64,000 nucleotides of DNA. Source: Crocinitomicaceae bacterium (GTDB lineage Bacteria > Bacteroidota > Bacteroidia > Flavobacteriales_D > Crocinitomicaceae). The notes beneath the pieces were generated by a model, which searched no databases, was not told the origin of the DNA, and saw nothing but the letters and a program-made list of their open reading frames with translations. Made by a program: the position numbers and the translations under genes. Every line of letters starts with the position of its first letter. Positions within the stretch are counted from its first letter, which is position 1. The DNA lies in contig JAMLHA010000004.1 in the NCBI GenBank assembly GCA_023957475.1, positions 62,001-126,000 of the forward strand, read 5' to 3'. Positions 43,068-51,344 of the stretch are shown one piece after another.

Positions 43068-45140
43068 TTATAAACTTTCAATTACAAAATCAGTTCTACG
43101 GTTTTTAGCACGATTTTCATCCGATGAATTTTCAACTTTTGGCTGTGTTTCACCATAACCTTTTGCTTTTAATCGTTTACCATCAATACCCAAGCTTATT
43201 AAAAACTCTCGCACCCCTCTTGCACGGTTGTCGGATAACACTAAATTTTTGGTATCATCACCGATATCATCCGTATGTCCTTGAATAGCAACTTTTATGG
43301 TTGGGTTTTCTTTCAAAAAACGAGCAAATCCTTTTAGAATGAACTTTGATTTATCTGTCAATGCATAAGAGTTTGTTGCATACAAAATATCGTTAATTGT
43401 ATAGGCTTCTCCAACTTTTAGTTCTTTCACGTTCAAATCGTTTCCTCGAATGGCAACATCCTTAGAGTTGACAACTTCTTTCACTTCTTCTTTTGAAATT
43501 AACTTAGAATCAAATGCAGAGCCTTCTTTCTTAACCGTTACCATCACATCTTGAGGTTTGTCTGTTTTTACGATAGCCGCATATTTACCATCATTTCCAT
43601 TCACCTTTACTTGAGTCACTACATCGGAATTTTCATAAGCCAACTCAATTACAGCATTTTCAATCGGTTCACCGTTCTCACTTGCCAATTCACCTTTAAT
43701 GATTGCAACAGATTTTGGACGCGCCTCTTCGTACAGTTCAAAGCCATAAATATTCCAATTTCCCCCTTGACGAGAAGAGAAATACGCTAATTTTCCATCA
43801 ATAGACACAAAAATTCCAATTTCATCGGCATCTGTATTGATTGGGTAGCCAATGTTTTTAGGCTCTTCCCATTTTCCTTTTTCGTCTTTACGGGTATAGT
43901 ATATATCCAATCCTCCCATTCCATCTTTTCGCCCATCCGAAACAAAATATAAAGTTTCACTATCTTGGTGTAAGAACGGGCTTTTATCCTTGCCTGGAGT
44001 ATTTAACTCAACCACTGGCTTTGCTTGCGTCCATTCTCCGTCAGCATCTCTGGTGGAGTAATAAATATCGTTATCCTGCGAACCTCTTCTCGTTGTGGCA
44101 AAATACAAGGTGTTTCCATCAGCAGAAAGCGACGGTTGACCTTCCCAGCCATCTTTGGTATTGATTGCTGGACCCATATTTTTTAATTCAGACCATTTAA
44201 AATCATTAACCCCTTGTCCGACACGCTCATACGTAGTGATGTACAAATCACAGTTTTTATAATTTTGTTCATAAACAACCTCGTTTTTACAAGCACAAAC
44301 AATCATTTCCTTGTTGTCAACAGAAAGTGTGCTGGCACCATAATTATCAAATGAGCCGTCGTTAAAAGGTGCTTTTAAGTAGGTTCCGTTATCAAAAGGC
44401 AAGGTCATTTTATCCCGTTTGGAAACAGTGAATTTTTCCACCCAATAAGAGGTCATTTCACCCAACGCTTGTTCATTGACTTTTCTTGTATAAAACATCA
44501 ATTCATTGTCAGGTGATATCATCGGGAAATATTCATCTAATTTGGAACTAACGTTTGGAACCATTACAGGGTTGTAGGGTACTGTTTTTGCTTTTTTATC
44601 AGCTTCTGCTTTGTATTCTCCAACAACTTCTTTCACATCAGCCATTTTCTTTGCATGATCTTCACCGTATCTTGAAGGATCATCTGACTTGAATTTTGCA
44701 AATTTATCAAACCAATTCGTTGCGCTTGCCATATCTTGTTGCGTGTAATTGATAACACCCAAATAATAGTACATATCAGCATGATAGTACCCACATAAAT
44801 CAACCGCTTGCATCAACATATCTTCTGCTTTTTGCAAACTTTTATCACCAGCAGCGGTATTTGGAGTAGGCTGACGGTTATAATATTCCGAAGCTTTATT
44901 AAATGCATACATGCCGTATTCAAAATAAACCATTGCTTTTTCAGGAGCTAAATCCATTGCTTGTAGAAAACCATCTACAGCTAATTTTGGATCAGTTGAC
45001 AATTTTGCTTTTTCGATGATTTTCACCACTTTTTTATCAGGAGGCGTACAAGCTTCATCGTCAATTTGGGCAAATCCATTAAATGTCAAAATGGAAATGA
45101 GAAAAAGGAAAACTATTTTATGTAACTTTTCTACAAACAT
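43068..45140 (-). CDS. PorE-like OmpA-family protein
   Basis: A 690-residue envelope protein with the PorE domain order. Signal peptide (FLFLISILTFNGFAQ); TPR-type repeats at about 35-190 (AVDGFLQAMDLAPEKAMVYFEYG, ADMYYYLGVINYTQQDMASA); PD40 propeller (EYFPMISPDNELMFYTRK, PSLSADGNTLYFATTRRG, TLYFVSDGRKDGMGGLDIYY, AYFSSRQGGNWNIYGF); carboxypeptidase-regulatory-like domain (IIKGELASENGEPIENAVI); OmpA domain (NSYALTDKSKFILKGFARF, GHTDDIGDDTKNLVLSDNRA, AKGYGETQPKV). It is the second protein of this layout in the window, less divergent in its OmpA domain than the one at 16324-18420. It may be the general PorE of the secretion system, or another peptidoglycan anchor; inference. Confidence 0.88.
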   Translation of the reverse strand: MFVEKLHKIVFLFLISILTFNGFAQIDDEACTPPDKKVVKIIEKAKLSTDPKLAVDGFLQAMDLAPEKAMVYFEYGMYAFNKASEYYNRQPTPNTAAGDKSLQKAEDMLMQAVDLCGYYHADMYYYLGVINYTQQDMASATNWFDKFAKFKSDDPSRYGEDHAKKMADVKEVVGEYKAEADKKAKTVPYNPVMVPNVSSKLDEYFPMISPDNELMFYTRKVNEQALGEMTSYWVEKFTVSKRDKMTLPFDNGTYLKAPFNDGSFDNYGASTLSVDNKEMIVCACKNEVVYEQNYKNCDLYITTYERVGQGVNDFKWSELKNMGPAINTKDGWEGQPSLSADGNTLYFATTRRGSQDNDIYYSTRDADGEWTQAKPVVELNTPGKDKSPFLHQDSETLYFVSDGRKDGMGGLDIYYTRKDEKGKWEEPKNIGYPINTDADEIGIFVSIDGKLAYFSSRQGGNWNIYGFELYEEARPKSVAIIKGELASENGEPIENAVIELAYENSDVVTQVKVNGNDGKYAAIVKTDKPQDVMVTVKKEGSAFDSKLISKEEVKEVVNSKDVAIRGNDLNVKELKVGEAYTINDILYATNSYALTDKSKFILKGFARFLKENPTIKVAIQGHTDDIGDDTKNLVLSDNRARGVREFLISLGIDGKRLKAKGYGETQPKVENSSDENRAKNRRTDFVIESL

Positions 45141-45237
45141 TGTTTCTTTATTTAAATAAGCATAACATTAATAATATACCGAAAATCATGCCAAAAGTTA
45201 CAATTTTCAACAAAAAAGAAAAGTGTCTAAAAAATAA

Positions 45238-45266
45238 AAGAGGCCATCCTTTTGGGACAGCCTCTT
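45238..45266 (-). terminator. Intrinsic terminator after the 45.3-46.7 kb operon
   Basis: On the minus strand AAGAGGCTGTCC pairs with GGATGGCCTCTT through two G-U pairs, then T-rich sequence follows. The pairing is complete only in minus-strand RNA, which fits termination of the leftward genes. Confidence 0.65.
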
Positions 45267-45287
45267 AAAATAGTGTAAATGAATACG

Positions 45288-46169
45288 TTATTTAAAGTGG
45301 AACATTAAATACAATGCGCCTTTAAAATTATCCATATCAGCATCAAAGCGACTTACGCCACCGCTTGGTACTTCTCTTACGTGAACACTTGAATTTGGTG
45401 CATCCCAAGAGTTATACGTTTGCAAAGCATCACTTGTTTTTGAATAACCAATTGACCATCCAAATTCAGCTCCAAGTGAAATTTTAGGTGCAATAAAATA
45501 TTCTACACCAACAAACATACGAGCTCCAACTCCCCAAGTGTTTCCACCAGTTCTCGAAGCAATTCGTTCTCCCATTGGGTTTGTCATCAATGCATTTCCA
45601 AAATTGTCATAAATTGTGGAAGTTGGATTAATGTTGCCATCTGAAAATTGATTGGCGTATTCATATTTTACTTTTGGCGCAGAAGCATAAGTGTAGTACA
45701 ATCCACCTCCATATACTCCTTGAAGGCGACCTTTACCAACTCGCCATTCATAGCCAGCCCCAACTGTATAATTCTGATTTGAGTACTTGATTCTGTCAAA
45801 TGCCAACGAATCTGGTGAATTTAACAAATCATCAACCACTGCCGATTTTTGAGTAAACGAATGAATTCCAATTCTCAAATCAACACGAATAGCTTCTCTA
45901 TCAGCAATAAAATACTTTCCAAAAACAGTATTTTCGCCAAACATAGAAACAAATTTATTACTACCCATGGCATTGTTAAAATTGTTTCCGTTGAATGCAT
46001 TACCGATAAATGTAAAAATTGGAATTGCATTGAAACCTAGGCCATAATCTCCTTTTTGAGGTAAAATAATTTGACCATTCTTATTTGTTAACGGCTCATC
46101 TTGTGCATTTACAACTAGTGAAAACGCAAAACAACCTATTAAACTAAACACTAACTTTCTCATATCCAT
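45288..46169 (-). CDS. Outer-membrane beta-barrel protein
   Basis: A 293-residue exported protein (signal LVFSLIGCFAFSLVVNAQ). Beta pattern throughout with barrel-like strands (GDYGLGFNAIPIFTFIG, AIRVDLRIGIHSF, YTVGAGYEWRVGKGRL, VGARMFVGVEYFIAPKISLGAEF) ending LYLMFHFK with a Phe near the end, typical of outer-membrane insertion. It looks like an OmpA-N or OprF-type eight-strand barrel without the OmpA C-terminal domain. Two close ATGs (46169, 46163) are possible starts. It follows a lipoprotein gene by 28 bases, so they likely form an operon. Function unknown. Confidence 0.75.
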   Translation of the reverse strand: MDMRKLVFSLIGCFAFSLVVNAQDEPLTNKNGQIILPQKGDYGLGFNAIPIFTFIGNAFNGNNFNNAMGSNKFVSMFGENTVFGKYFIADREAIRVDLRIGIHSFTQKSAVVDDLLNSPDSLAFDRIKYSNQNYTVGAGYEWRVGKGRLQGVYGGGLYYTYASAPKVKYEYANQFSDGNINPTSTIYDNFGNALMTNPMGERIASRTGGNTWGVGARMFVGVEYFIAPKISLGAEFGWSIGYSKTSDALQTYNSWDAPNSSVHVREVPSGGVSRFDADMDNFKGALYLMFHFK

Positions 46170-46197
46170 AAATTTTAGTTAATACAATTGCTGATTA

Positions 46198-46701
46198 TTA
46201 ATAGTTGTAATCAACAATAGTTTTACCTCCATTAAAGATAGTGAAGTCGATTGTTACAGGGGTTTTAACAACTCTTGCTGCCAATGAATCTTTTCCTGTT
46301 GGTCCAGCAATAATTGGATTGTAATCAAACGCACTAATCAATAATTGTGCATCAATTACATTCGTGCTTAAAGGAGTTGGTAATTTCACAGAATACTTAC
46401 CGTTGGCTGCAACAGTAGCTGTTCGTTGAATTTTCTCATACGTGTAAGTTGTATCTACATTTTTTGTAAGATCTTTGGAATCTACAACAAAAGTCAACAC
46501 AACAGATGATGGAATACTTTCCCAATTTAATTGATACCCTCCAGTAGCTGTAGTATCGTTATGGGAATTGGAATTAATTCTGATGTAACCTTCTACAGTT
46601 GCTTCACCTGTTGTAGGTTTAACTTCTTCTTTTTTCTTACATCCATAAATAGCAATAGAAAGTGCTCCCAATGCTAAAACGCTAAAAATTGTTTTTCTCA
46701 T
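46198..46701 (-). CDS. Lipoprotein of unknown function
   Basis: A 167-residue lipoprotein (signal FSVLALGALSIAIYGCKKKEE, lipobox Cys21). The mature part is beta-rich (EATVEGYIRINSNSHND, TATVAANGKYSVKLPTPLS), similar in pattern to carboxypeptidase-regulatory or transthyretin-like modules, a weak resemblance. It precedes the outer-membrane barrel gene by 28 bases in one transcription unit. Confidence 0.7.
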   Translation of the reverse strand: MRKTIFSVLALGALSIAIYGCKKKEEVKPTTGEATVEGYIRINSNSHNDTTATGGYQLNWESIPSSVVLTFVVDSKDLTKNVDTTYTYEKIQRTATVAANGKYSVKLPTPLSTNVIDAQLLISAFDYNPIIAGPTGKDSLAARVVKTPVTIDFTIFNGGKTIVDYNY

Positions 46702-46732
46702 AGTGATATAAAATTATAGTTAATTATTGCTG

Positions 46733-46740
46733 CAAATATA
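46733..46740 (-). promoter_or_regulatory. -7 element of the lipoprotein/barrel operon
   Basis: On the minus strand TATATTTG fits TAnnTTTG and lies 31 bases before the start at 46701. Confidence 0.5.
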
Positions 46741-47118
46741 AATACATAAATGTTATAATCTAAAAACCAATTCATTGGATAAATAAAATTACATTTTTTA
46801 TGATTTTATAATTAATCAATAAATAAAAGCATAAGTAATTGATAATAAATATTTTAAACAAAATAATCTATTTCTTAAAAATTAAAGATTAAAATTTATA
46901 AACAATTGATTTTGAATAAATAATTCTATTCTTGGTGAACAAAAATCATTGTTTCGTGAACTTTTAGCCGTGTTTCACAAGAATCACTATTCAAAACTGC
47001 TCTTTTACAGTATCAAAGTCTATCTTTGGTCAAAAATCACACGTTAACAAGATATTCACTAATCATAAAATATATTCGCTGTTAAGAGGCTGTCCGAATT
47101 GGATAGCCTCTCTTGTTT
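46741..47118. other. AT-rich intergenic gap ending in a hairpin
   Basis: About 380 bases of very AT-rich sequence with no credible gene. Near its right end AGAGGCTGTCC (47085-47095) and GGATAGCCTCT (47101-47111) form an 11-bp stem with a 5-base loop, next to a T-rich stretch on the plus side (47112-47118). It lies just beyond the stop of the flavoprotein gene and probably ends that transcript. Confidence 0.55.
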
Positions 47119-48234
47119 TTAAAGTGGTGATAATAAATAATGCTGACTACCAACCGTTAAATCTCTCCAAACTCTACTAATTTCATTTTCAACAAACAAA
47201 ACATTCATGCCACAAAGCGGAATAAGTTGAGCTAACATTTCTCGTGCTAAAGATGCAGATTCTTTGGCTTTATTGGCCAATAACTTCAAATCCTCCTCTG
47301 TTGGTTGTTGGTTGGAAGCAAAATACTTCCAAACATTTTCTAAATGTGTATAAAAAGAATTTCTAAAAAATGTCATTTTTTCAACGGATTGCTCAAAAAG
47401 TTCCTTGATGTCTTTTCGATCATTTAGTGTGTTGTTGCAATACAATGGTGTTTTGGGTAAAATTTCCTTTTCAAACAATTCTAAAAAGTGAAAACTCATT
47501 CCCAGCATCATACTTGTCATATTGGCAAACGCTAATGCATCAAACGGAACCTTAAAAATGGGTGCTGAAGCAAAATTTGACGGTTGTAACAACGAAAACA
47601 CCTCATCATCTGGTACAACTAAATTATTGACTTCAAAATCATTGCTTGCTGTGGCTTTTAAACCTAAAACATTCCATGTATTAAAGACCGTTACTGCTGA
47701 TTTTGGAAAGATAAATGAACGCATCATTTGAGTACCATTTTCCAATAGTGGCGTTTCATTTTCATCTATTAATTTACAATTTGCAGTGAAATGTGTTGCA
47801 TGTGCCGATCCGCTAGCATATTTCCAATACCCATTTACCATGTAGCCACCTGCTATCTTTTTGGCAACACCTGTAGATGCGCCACTTCCTGCACACCACA
47901 CATTGGAAGCGGTGAATATTTCTTGCGCTTTTTTGTCAATAAAATAACCCGAAAACAAATTTGCGCCTGCCCCAAGGTTCACATTCCATCCAATACTGCC
48001 ATCTGCAAAAGCCAACGCTTCAAACAAGTGAACGATTTGAGGTAGTGTCCATTCCAATCCTTTGCAACTGGATGGCACCATGATTTTCAACCAATTGTTG
48101 GTATAGATTAAGTCCAATATTGGCTGTGTCAACTTACCTTCTTTTTCAATCGACACACTCTCCTTACGCAAAATTGCAAATTGTTCTTCTGTCAACACAT
48201 TTCCAATGATGTTGTTTGAATTTATAATTTTCAT
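47119..48234 (-). CDS. Acyl-CoA dehydrogenase-like flavoprotein under TPP-riboswitch control
   Basis: A 371-residue soluble protein of the acyl-CoA dehydrogenase / flavin-dependent monooxygenase fold. N-terminal helices (PILDLIYTNNWLKIMVPSSC), then the FAD-contact region GSIGWNVNLGAGANLFSGYF, a GSGASTGVAKKIAGGYMVNGYWKYASG middle beta domain with the Trp-Lys-Tyr-Ala-Ser-Gly motif, and NVLGLKATASNDFEV-NNLVVPDDEVF. The catalytic Glu of classical acyl-CoA dehydrogenases is not evident, and this pattern recalls class D monooxygenases (HpaB/DszC type). It starts 11 bases after the TonB receptor stop and is thus downstream of the TPP riboswitch. A role in thiamin salvage or modification is inferred. 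Confidence 0.8.
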   Translation of the reverse strand: MKIINSNNIIGNVLTEEQFAILRKESVSIEKEGKLTQPILDLIYTNNWLKIMVPSSCKGLEWTLPQIVHLFEALAFADGSIGWNVNLGAGANLFSGYFIDKKAQEIFTASNVWCAGSGASTGVAKKIAGGYMVNGYWKYASGSAHATHFTANCKLIDENETPLLENGTQMMRSFIFPKSAVTVFNTWNVLGLKATASNDFEVNNLVVPDDEVFSLLQPSNFASAPIFKVPFDALAFANMTSMMLGMSFHFLELFEKEILPKTPLYCNNTLNDRKDIKELFEQSVEKMTFFRNSFYTHLENVWKYFASNQQPTEEDLKLLANKAKESASLAREMLAQLIPLCGMNVLFVENEISRVWRDLTVGSQHYLLSPL

Positions 48235-48245
48235 ACAGCTCTGTT

Positions 48246-50471
48246 TTAGAAATTAAGTTGTACACCAAAAATAAAATTGAATCCTGCCTGTGGATAGTAA
48301 AAGTTTTCGGTTATTCTTTCACCTCCATATTGGTAGCTAAATGTATAACCATTGGATTCGTACATTTTATTCAAAAGATTGTTTAAGCTCAAGCTAATTC
48401 CCAATTCTTTTATAAATTTTTTCGTTTCCAATGTATATCTCAAGCGTGTGTTTGCCAATGCATACGGATTGATGCTTCGTTGTGTGTTTGAAGTATTGTC
48501 CAAAAACTGTCTGCTGATGTATTTTCCAATAATATCAATGTAAAAATGCTGATTTTTAGTAAATTTAATAAATGGTTCAATGGTTGCACTTGCGTACGCA
48601 ATGACAGATGGTGAATACCCAATTGTGGTATTGGTATGTTCTATTTCTATCTGTCCGCCATTGTCATAATCATCAATGTATTCAGTAAAACGCCTAATTT
48701 TATTCATAGAAAACGTAGCGTTGGCAACAAATGACAACATTTGAATGGGCTGGTAATTTGCCATTATTTCTATTCCACTTCGGTAGCTAGTTGGAACATT
48801 CTGACGGGCATACGCCCCCACATCGTTTAATTTTCCTGTCAATATCAATTGATTGTTATAGTGCATGTAATACATATTTAAACCAAAACCCCAGTTAAAT
48901 GCGTGGAACTCATAACCCAATTCTACATCGTACAATGTTTCTGGCTTTGGAAGTTCATAAGTTGCTGCTTCAAAATCATTCCTATTTGGTTCTTTTTGAG
49001 CCATAGCAAATGAGGTAAACACTTTGCTTTTATTAGCATTTGCATGATTTTTAATATAACTCAACCCGATTTTAGGGTTTAAGAAATCATATTGAACATT
49101 TGGGCGTGTGTTGATAGATGCTCTAAAACCATTCATTTTGTAATCCACATGGCGGTATTGCAAATCGGTAAACAAATAAAAATTCATTCCCAATTGCTGT
49201 TGCCATTTTGCAAATACAGAATAATCATTTTTAAAAGCTGAAAGGCGGTACCATGAATAATCAACTGGAAAGCCATATTCTGCCCATTTCACATAACCGT
49301 AGTGCCTGCCATCATACAAACTGATACTTCCACCTAAATCTAATGTTGTTTTATTTTTTTGATAATGAGCCGAGTAAGTTGTTCCATAAAAATAGTTATC
49401 TAACCACAATTGTCTCGTTAAATTTGTTGAAAACAACGTATCGTTTGACGGAGAAATAAAAGGAAGATGGTTGTAATCTTCAAAAAGCGCACCCAATTGG
49501 TATTCATTGTAATACCCTTTTCCACGCGTCATGAACAAGGTAATATTGCCACTCCAATAATCACTAATTTGCTGATTATAGATGAGTTGATAATAATCCT
49601 GACCATAATTATCGGTCTGATCGGTGTAATATTCTCCGTTTTCCATTAATCCAAGTCCATTGAATTTCCTATTAGTTTTCAATGAATCTTGTGGAACTCC
49701 ATTCCATGCTTGCCCGGTTTTTTCTCTACCAAGCAACAGATTGAATCGCAACGAGGATTTTTCATTTTTGGAAGTCCAACCAGCAATAAATTGCAGTGAT
49801 TTTAAGTCCGATTTTGCCCGTTCAATGTAGCCATCCGAATTAATTTTAGACAAGCGCAAATCAAATTGAAATCCACCTCTTAGTAATCCAGTTCCAGCTT
49901 TTATTGAGTTTTTGAACGTTTTAAAAGAACCGACAGCACTGTGAATACTTGCATAAGCTTTGTTGCCCTGTTGTAAATTGGACATATTTACAGAAGCTCC
50001 AAAAGCGCCCGAACCATTGGTTGAAGACCCAACACCTCTTTGAATTTGGATGGAATTGGCTGAACCTAAGATATCTGGAAAATCCACAAAAATAGCAGCT
50101 TGTGATTCAGCATCGTTAACAGGAATACCATTCATGGTAAAATTGATACGTGCAGCATCAGTTCCCCGAATCCGAAGAGCGGTATATCCTACACCAGCGC
50201 CAGCATCAGAAGTAACGGTTACAGAAGGCGTTTGATCCAATAAATAAGGAATATCCTGCACTCCATCGGATCGTCTTATAGCCAAACTATCAATGTTTGA
50301 AATGGCAAAAGGATTTTTATTGTTCACACGAATAGCTTTGATTTCAATCGGAATAAGCTCTTTTTCTGTGTGAAAATTTGAAGAATCTACTTGTGCATCG
50401 ACTATATTGGCACAAAAAGTTACAAAACCCACAAATATTGCAGGTGTTAAAGAAAAATGGATACGTTTCAT
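48246..50471 (-). CDS. TonB-dependent outer-membrane receptor, probable thiamin uptake
   Basis: A 741-residue receptor from ATG 50471; an earlier in-frame start at 50489 is less likely since the signal peptide (SLTPAIFVGFVTFCANIVDAQ) follows the later one. Plug domain: DIPYLLDQTPSVTVTSDAGAGVGYTALRIRGTD is the usual form, with IRGTDAARINFTMNGIPVND and IQIQRGVGSSTNGSGAFG. Barrel strands run to the end (YPQAGFNFIFGVQLNF, terminal Phe). The gene is directly behind a TPP riboswitch, so the substrate is expected to be thiamin or a derivative, as for the riboswitch-controlled receptors of Bacteroides. It shares its message with the flavoprotein gene. Confidence 0.92.
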   Translation of the reverse strand: MKRIHFSLTPAIFVGFVTFCANIVDAQVDSSNFHTEKELIPIEIKAIRVNNKNPFAISNIDSLAIRRSDGVQDIPYLLDQTPSVTVTSDAGAGVGYTALRIRGTDAARINFTMNGIPVNDAESQAAIFVDFPDILGSANSIQIQRGVGSSTNGSGAFGASVNMSNLQQGNKAYASIHSAVGSFKTFKNSIKAGTGLLRGGFQFDLRLSKINSDGYIERAKSDLKSLQFIAGWTSKNEKSSLRFNLLLGREKTGQAWNGVPQDSLKTNRKFNGLGLMENGEYYTDQTDNYGQDYYQLIYNQQISDYWSGNITLFMTRGKGYYNEYQLGALFEDYNHLPFISPSNDTLFSTNLTRQLWLDNYFYGTTYSAHYQKNKTTLDLGGSISLYDGRHYGYVKWAEYGFPVDYSWYRLSAFKNDYSVFAKWQQQLGMNFYLFTDLQYRHVDYKMNGFRASINTRPNVQYDFLNPKIGLSYIKNHANANKSKVFTSFAMAQKEPNRNDFEAATYELPKPETLYDVELGYEFHAFNWGFGLNMYYMHYNNQLILTGKLNDVGAYARQNVPTSYRSGIEIMANYQPIQMLSFVANATFSMNKIRRFTEYIDDYDNGGQIEIEHTNTTIGYSPSVIAYASATIEPFIKFTKNQHFYIDIIGKYISRQFLDNTSNTQRSINPYALANTRLRYTLETKKFIKELGISLSLNNLLNKMYESNGYTFSYQYGGERITENFYYPQAGFNFIFGVQLNF

Positions 50472-50539
50472 AATTGAACATTTTAACAATTAATAAATAT
50501 CCAGGCTATTATAGTTTACAGCAACTGCAAACCGTAAGT

Positions 50540-50635
50540 TTAACTTACCATTCCTAACCAGCATTACCTGGTCAAGGTTCTACGGGTGTGATCTCAGCCT
50601 GAAATTAAGGCACCCCGGGTGAAAAATTGCTTGTG
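50540..50635 (-). ncRNA. TPP riboswitch (THI element)
   Basis: Read on the minus strand: GGGGTGCC, then GGCTGAGAT, then ACACCCGTAGAACCTTGACC, AGGTAATGCTGGTTAGGAATGG. These match the TPP aptamer: GGGGUGCC, CUGAGAU, ACCCGU-GAACCU, GAUCUGG-UAAUGCC-type pyrophosphate and pyrimidine-sensing loops. Below the aptamer GTAAGTTTAACTTAC (50534-50548) forms a small hairpin that may belong to the expression platform. It precedes the TonB receptor by about 70 bases, so thiamin pyrophosphate should repress both genes downstream. Confidence 0.93.
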
Positions 50636-50648
50636 CAATAATTCGCGA

Positions 50649-50656
50649 CAAATGTA
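50649..50656 (-). promoter_or_regulatory. -7 element of the TPP-riboswitch operon
   Basis: On the minus strand TACATTTG fits TAnnTTTG. It lies about 15-20 bases before the aptamer, so the transcript starts just ahead of it. Confidence 0.6.
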
Positions 50657-50766
50657 TGGTTTTTATTTTAATTGAGAAGATTTATAACAAGATATTTTTA
50701 TACTATGGAAATAAAATAGCAAACCTCAACATGACTACAATCATATTTTTTATCTGTTTTTACCAA

Positions 50767-50774
50767 TACTTTTG
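50767..50774 (+). promoter_or_regulatory. -7 element of the 79-residue protein gene
   Basis: TACTTTTG fits TAnnTTTG and lies 17 bases before the start at 50792. Confidence 0.5.
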
Positions 50775-50791
50775 TAGAAAACAACAAGAAT

Positions 50792-51031
50792 ATGCTTAGA
50801 AAGGTAAAATTAATTTGGGATTTTAGAGGCTCCGATTCTGAAGAAAGGGCAAGACGACATGAACATCATTTAGAAGAATACCTTGAAGCAAAAAAATTGG
50901 GTTTTAGAATTACTGGAACTACAACAGAATCCGATGATTTTTCATTTTCCTATATGATTGTTGAAGAAGATGAAATGAAATCATTTAGAGATGCGCTTCG
51001 CCCAACCAGAGGTGGTTGGATAGAATTGTAA
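50792..51031 (+). CDS. Small conserved-looking protein of unknown function
   Basis: A 79-residue soluble protein, compact and charged: KVKLIWDFRGSDSEERARRH, then HHLEEYLEAKKLGFRITGT and a C-terminal FSYMIVEEDEMKSFRDALRP. It has a beta-alpha-beta feel and no Cys. It has its own promoter and no gene partner within 300 bases. Composition is like neighbouring genes; the frame is judged real because of the upstream promoter and normal codon use. Confidence 0.65.
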   Translation: MLRKVKLIWDFRGSDSEERARRHEHHLEEYLEAKKLGFRITGTTTESDDFSFSYMIVEEDEMKSFRDALRPTRGGWIEL

Positions 51032-51162
51032 TGATTGAAAAATTTTTCCTTTTAAATTAAATCAATAATTTATAGTTATTGGGTTTTCGCTTTCCGTTAT
51101 TTTCATCGGGCCAACGCACTTTTGACTCCTTGTAAGAACTCTCGTTTTGAGGTTGTTTTTTA

Positions 51163-51240
51163 GTCTCGTAGAGACGAAATTTTTGTAGAAAATTGATATT
51201 CTCCGCACAACAGAGCTCCGTAGGTGCGATATTATCTATC
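51163..51240. repeat. Two short palindromic repeat units
   Basis: GTCTCgtaGAGAC (51163-51175) followed by GAAATTTTTGTAGAA, and a related unit GAGCTCCGTAGGTGCGATATTATC (51213 onward) 37 bases later. Both share a CGTAG-like centre and a following AT-rich tail. This is in a 313-base gap between the 79-residue protein and the HD hydrolase; the rest of the gap up to 51290 shows nothing else. Confidence 0.5.
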
Positions 51241-51293
51241 TATTAGTTGACTCAACAAAGAAATAAACATTTCTTCTATCACAAATTTTAATT

Positions 51294-51326
51294 TTTGTCA
51301 TGTATTCAAGAATTTCTGTACATTTG
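51294..51326 (+). promoter_or_regulatory. Promoter of the HD hydrolase gene
   Basis: TACATTTG (51319-51326) fits TAnnTTTG and TTTG at 51294-51297 is a -33 box 21 bases upstream. Confidence 0.6.
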
Positions 51327-51344
51327 TTATTCTAATAATCCAAC

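Noticed and set aside
45238..47111. Hairpins at 45238 and 47085 as copies of a mobile repeat
   Set aside because: They share AGAGGC-type stems but each lies just after a gene end with T-rich flanks, as for ordinary terminators.
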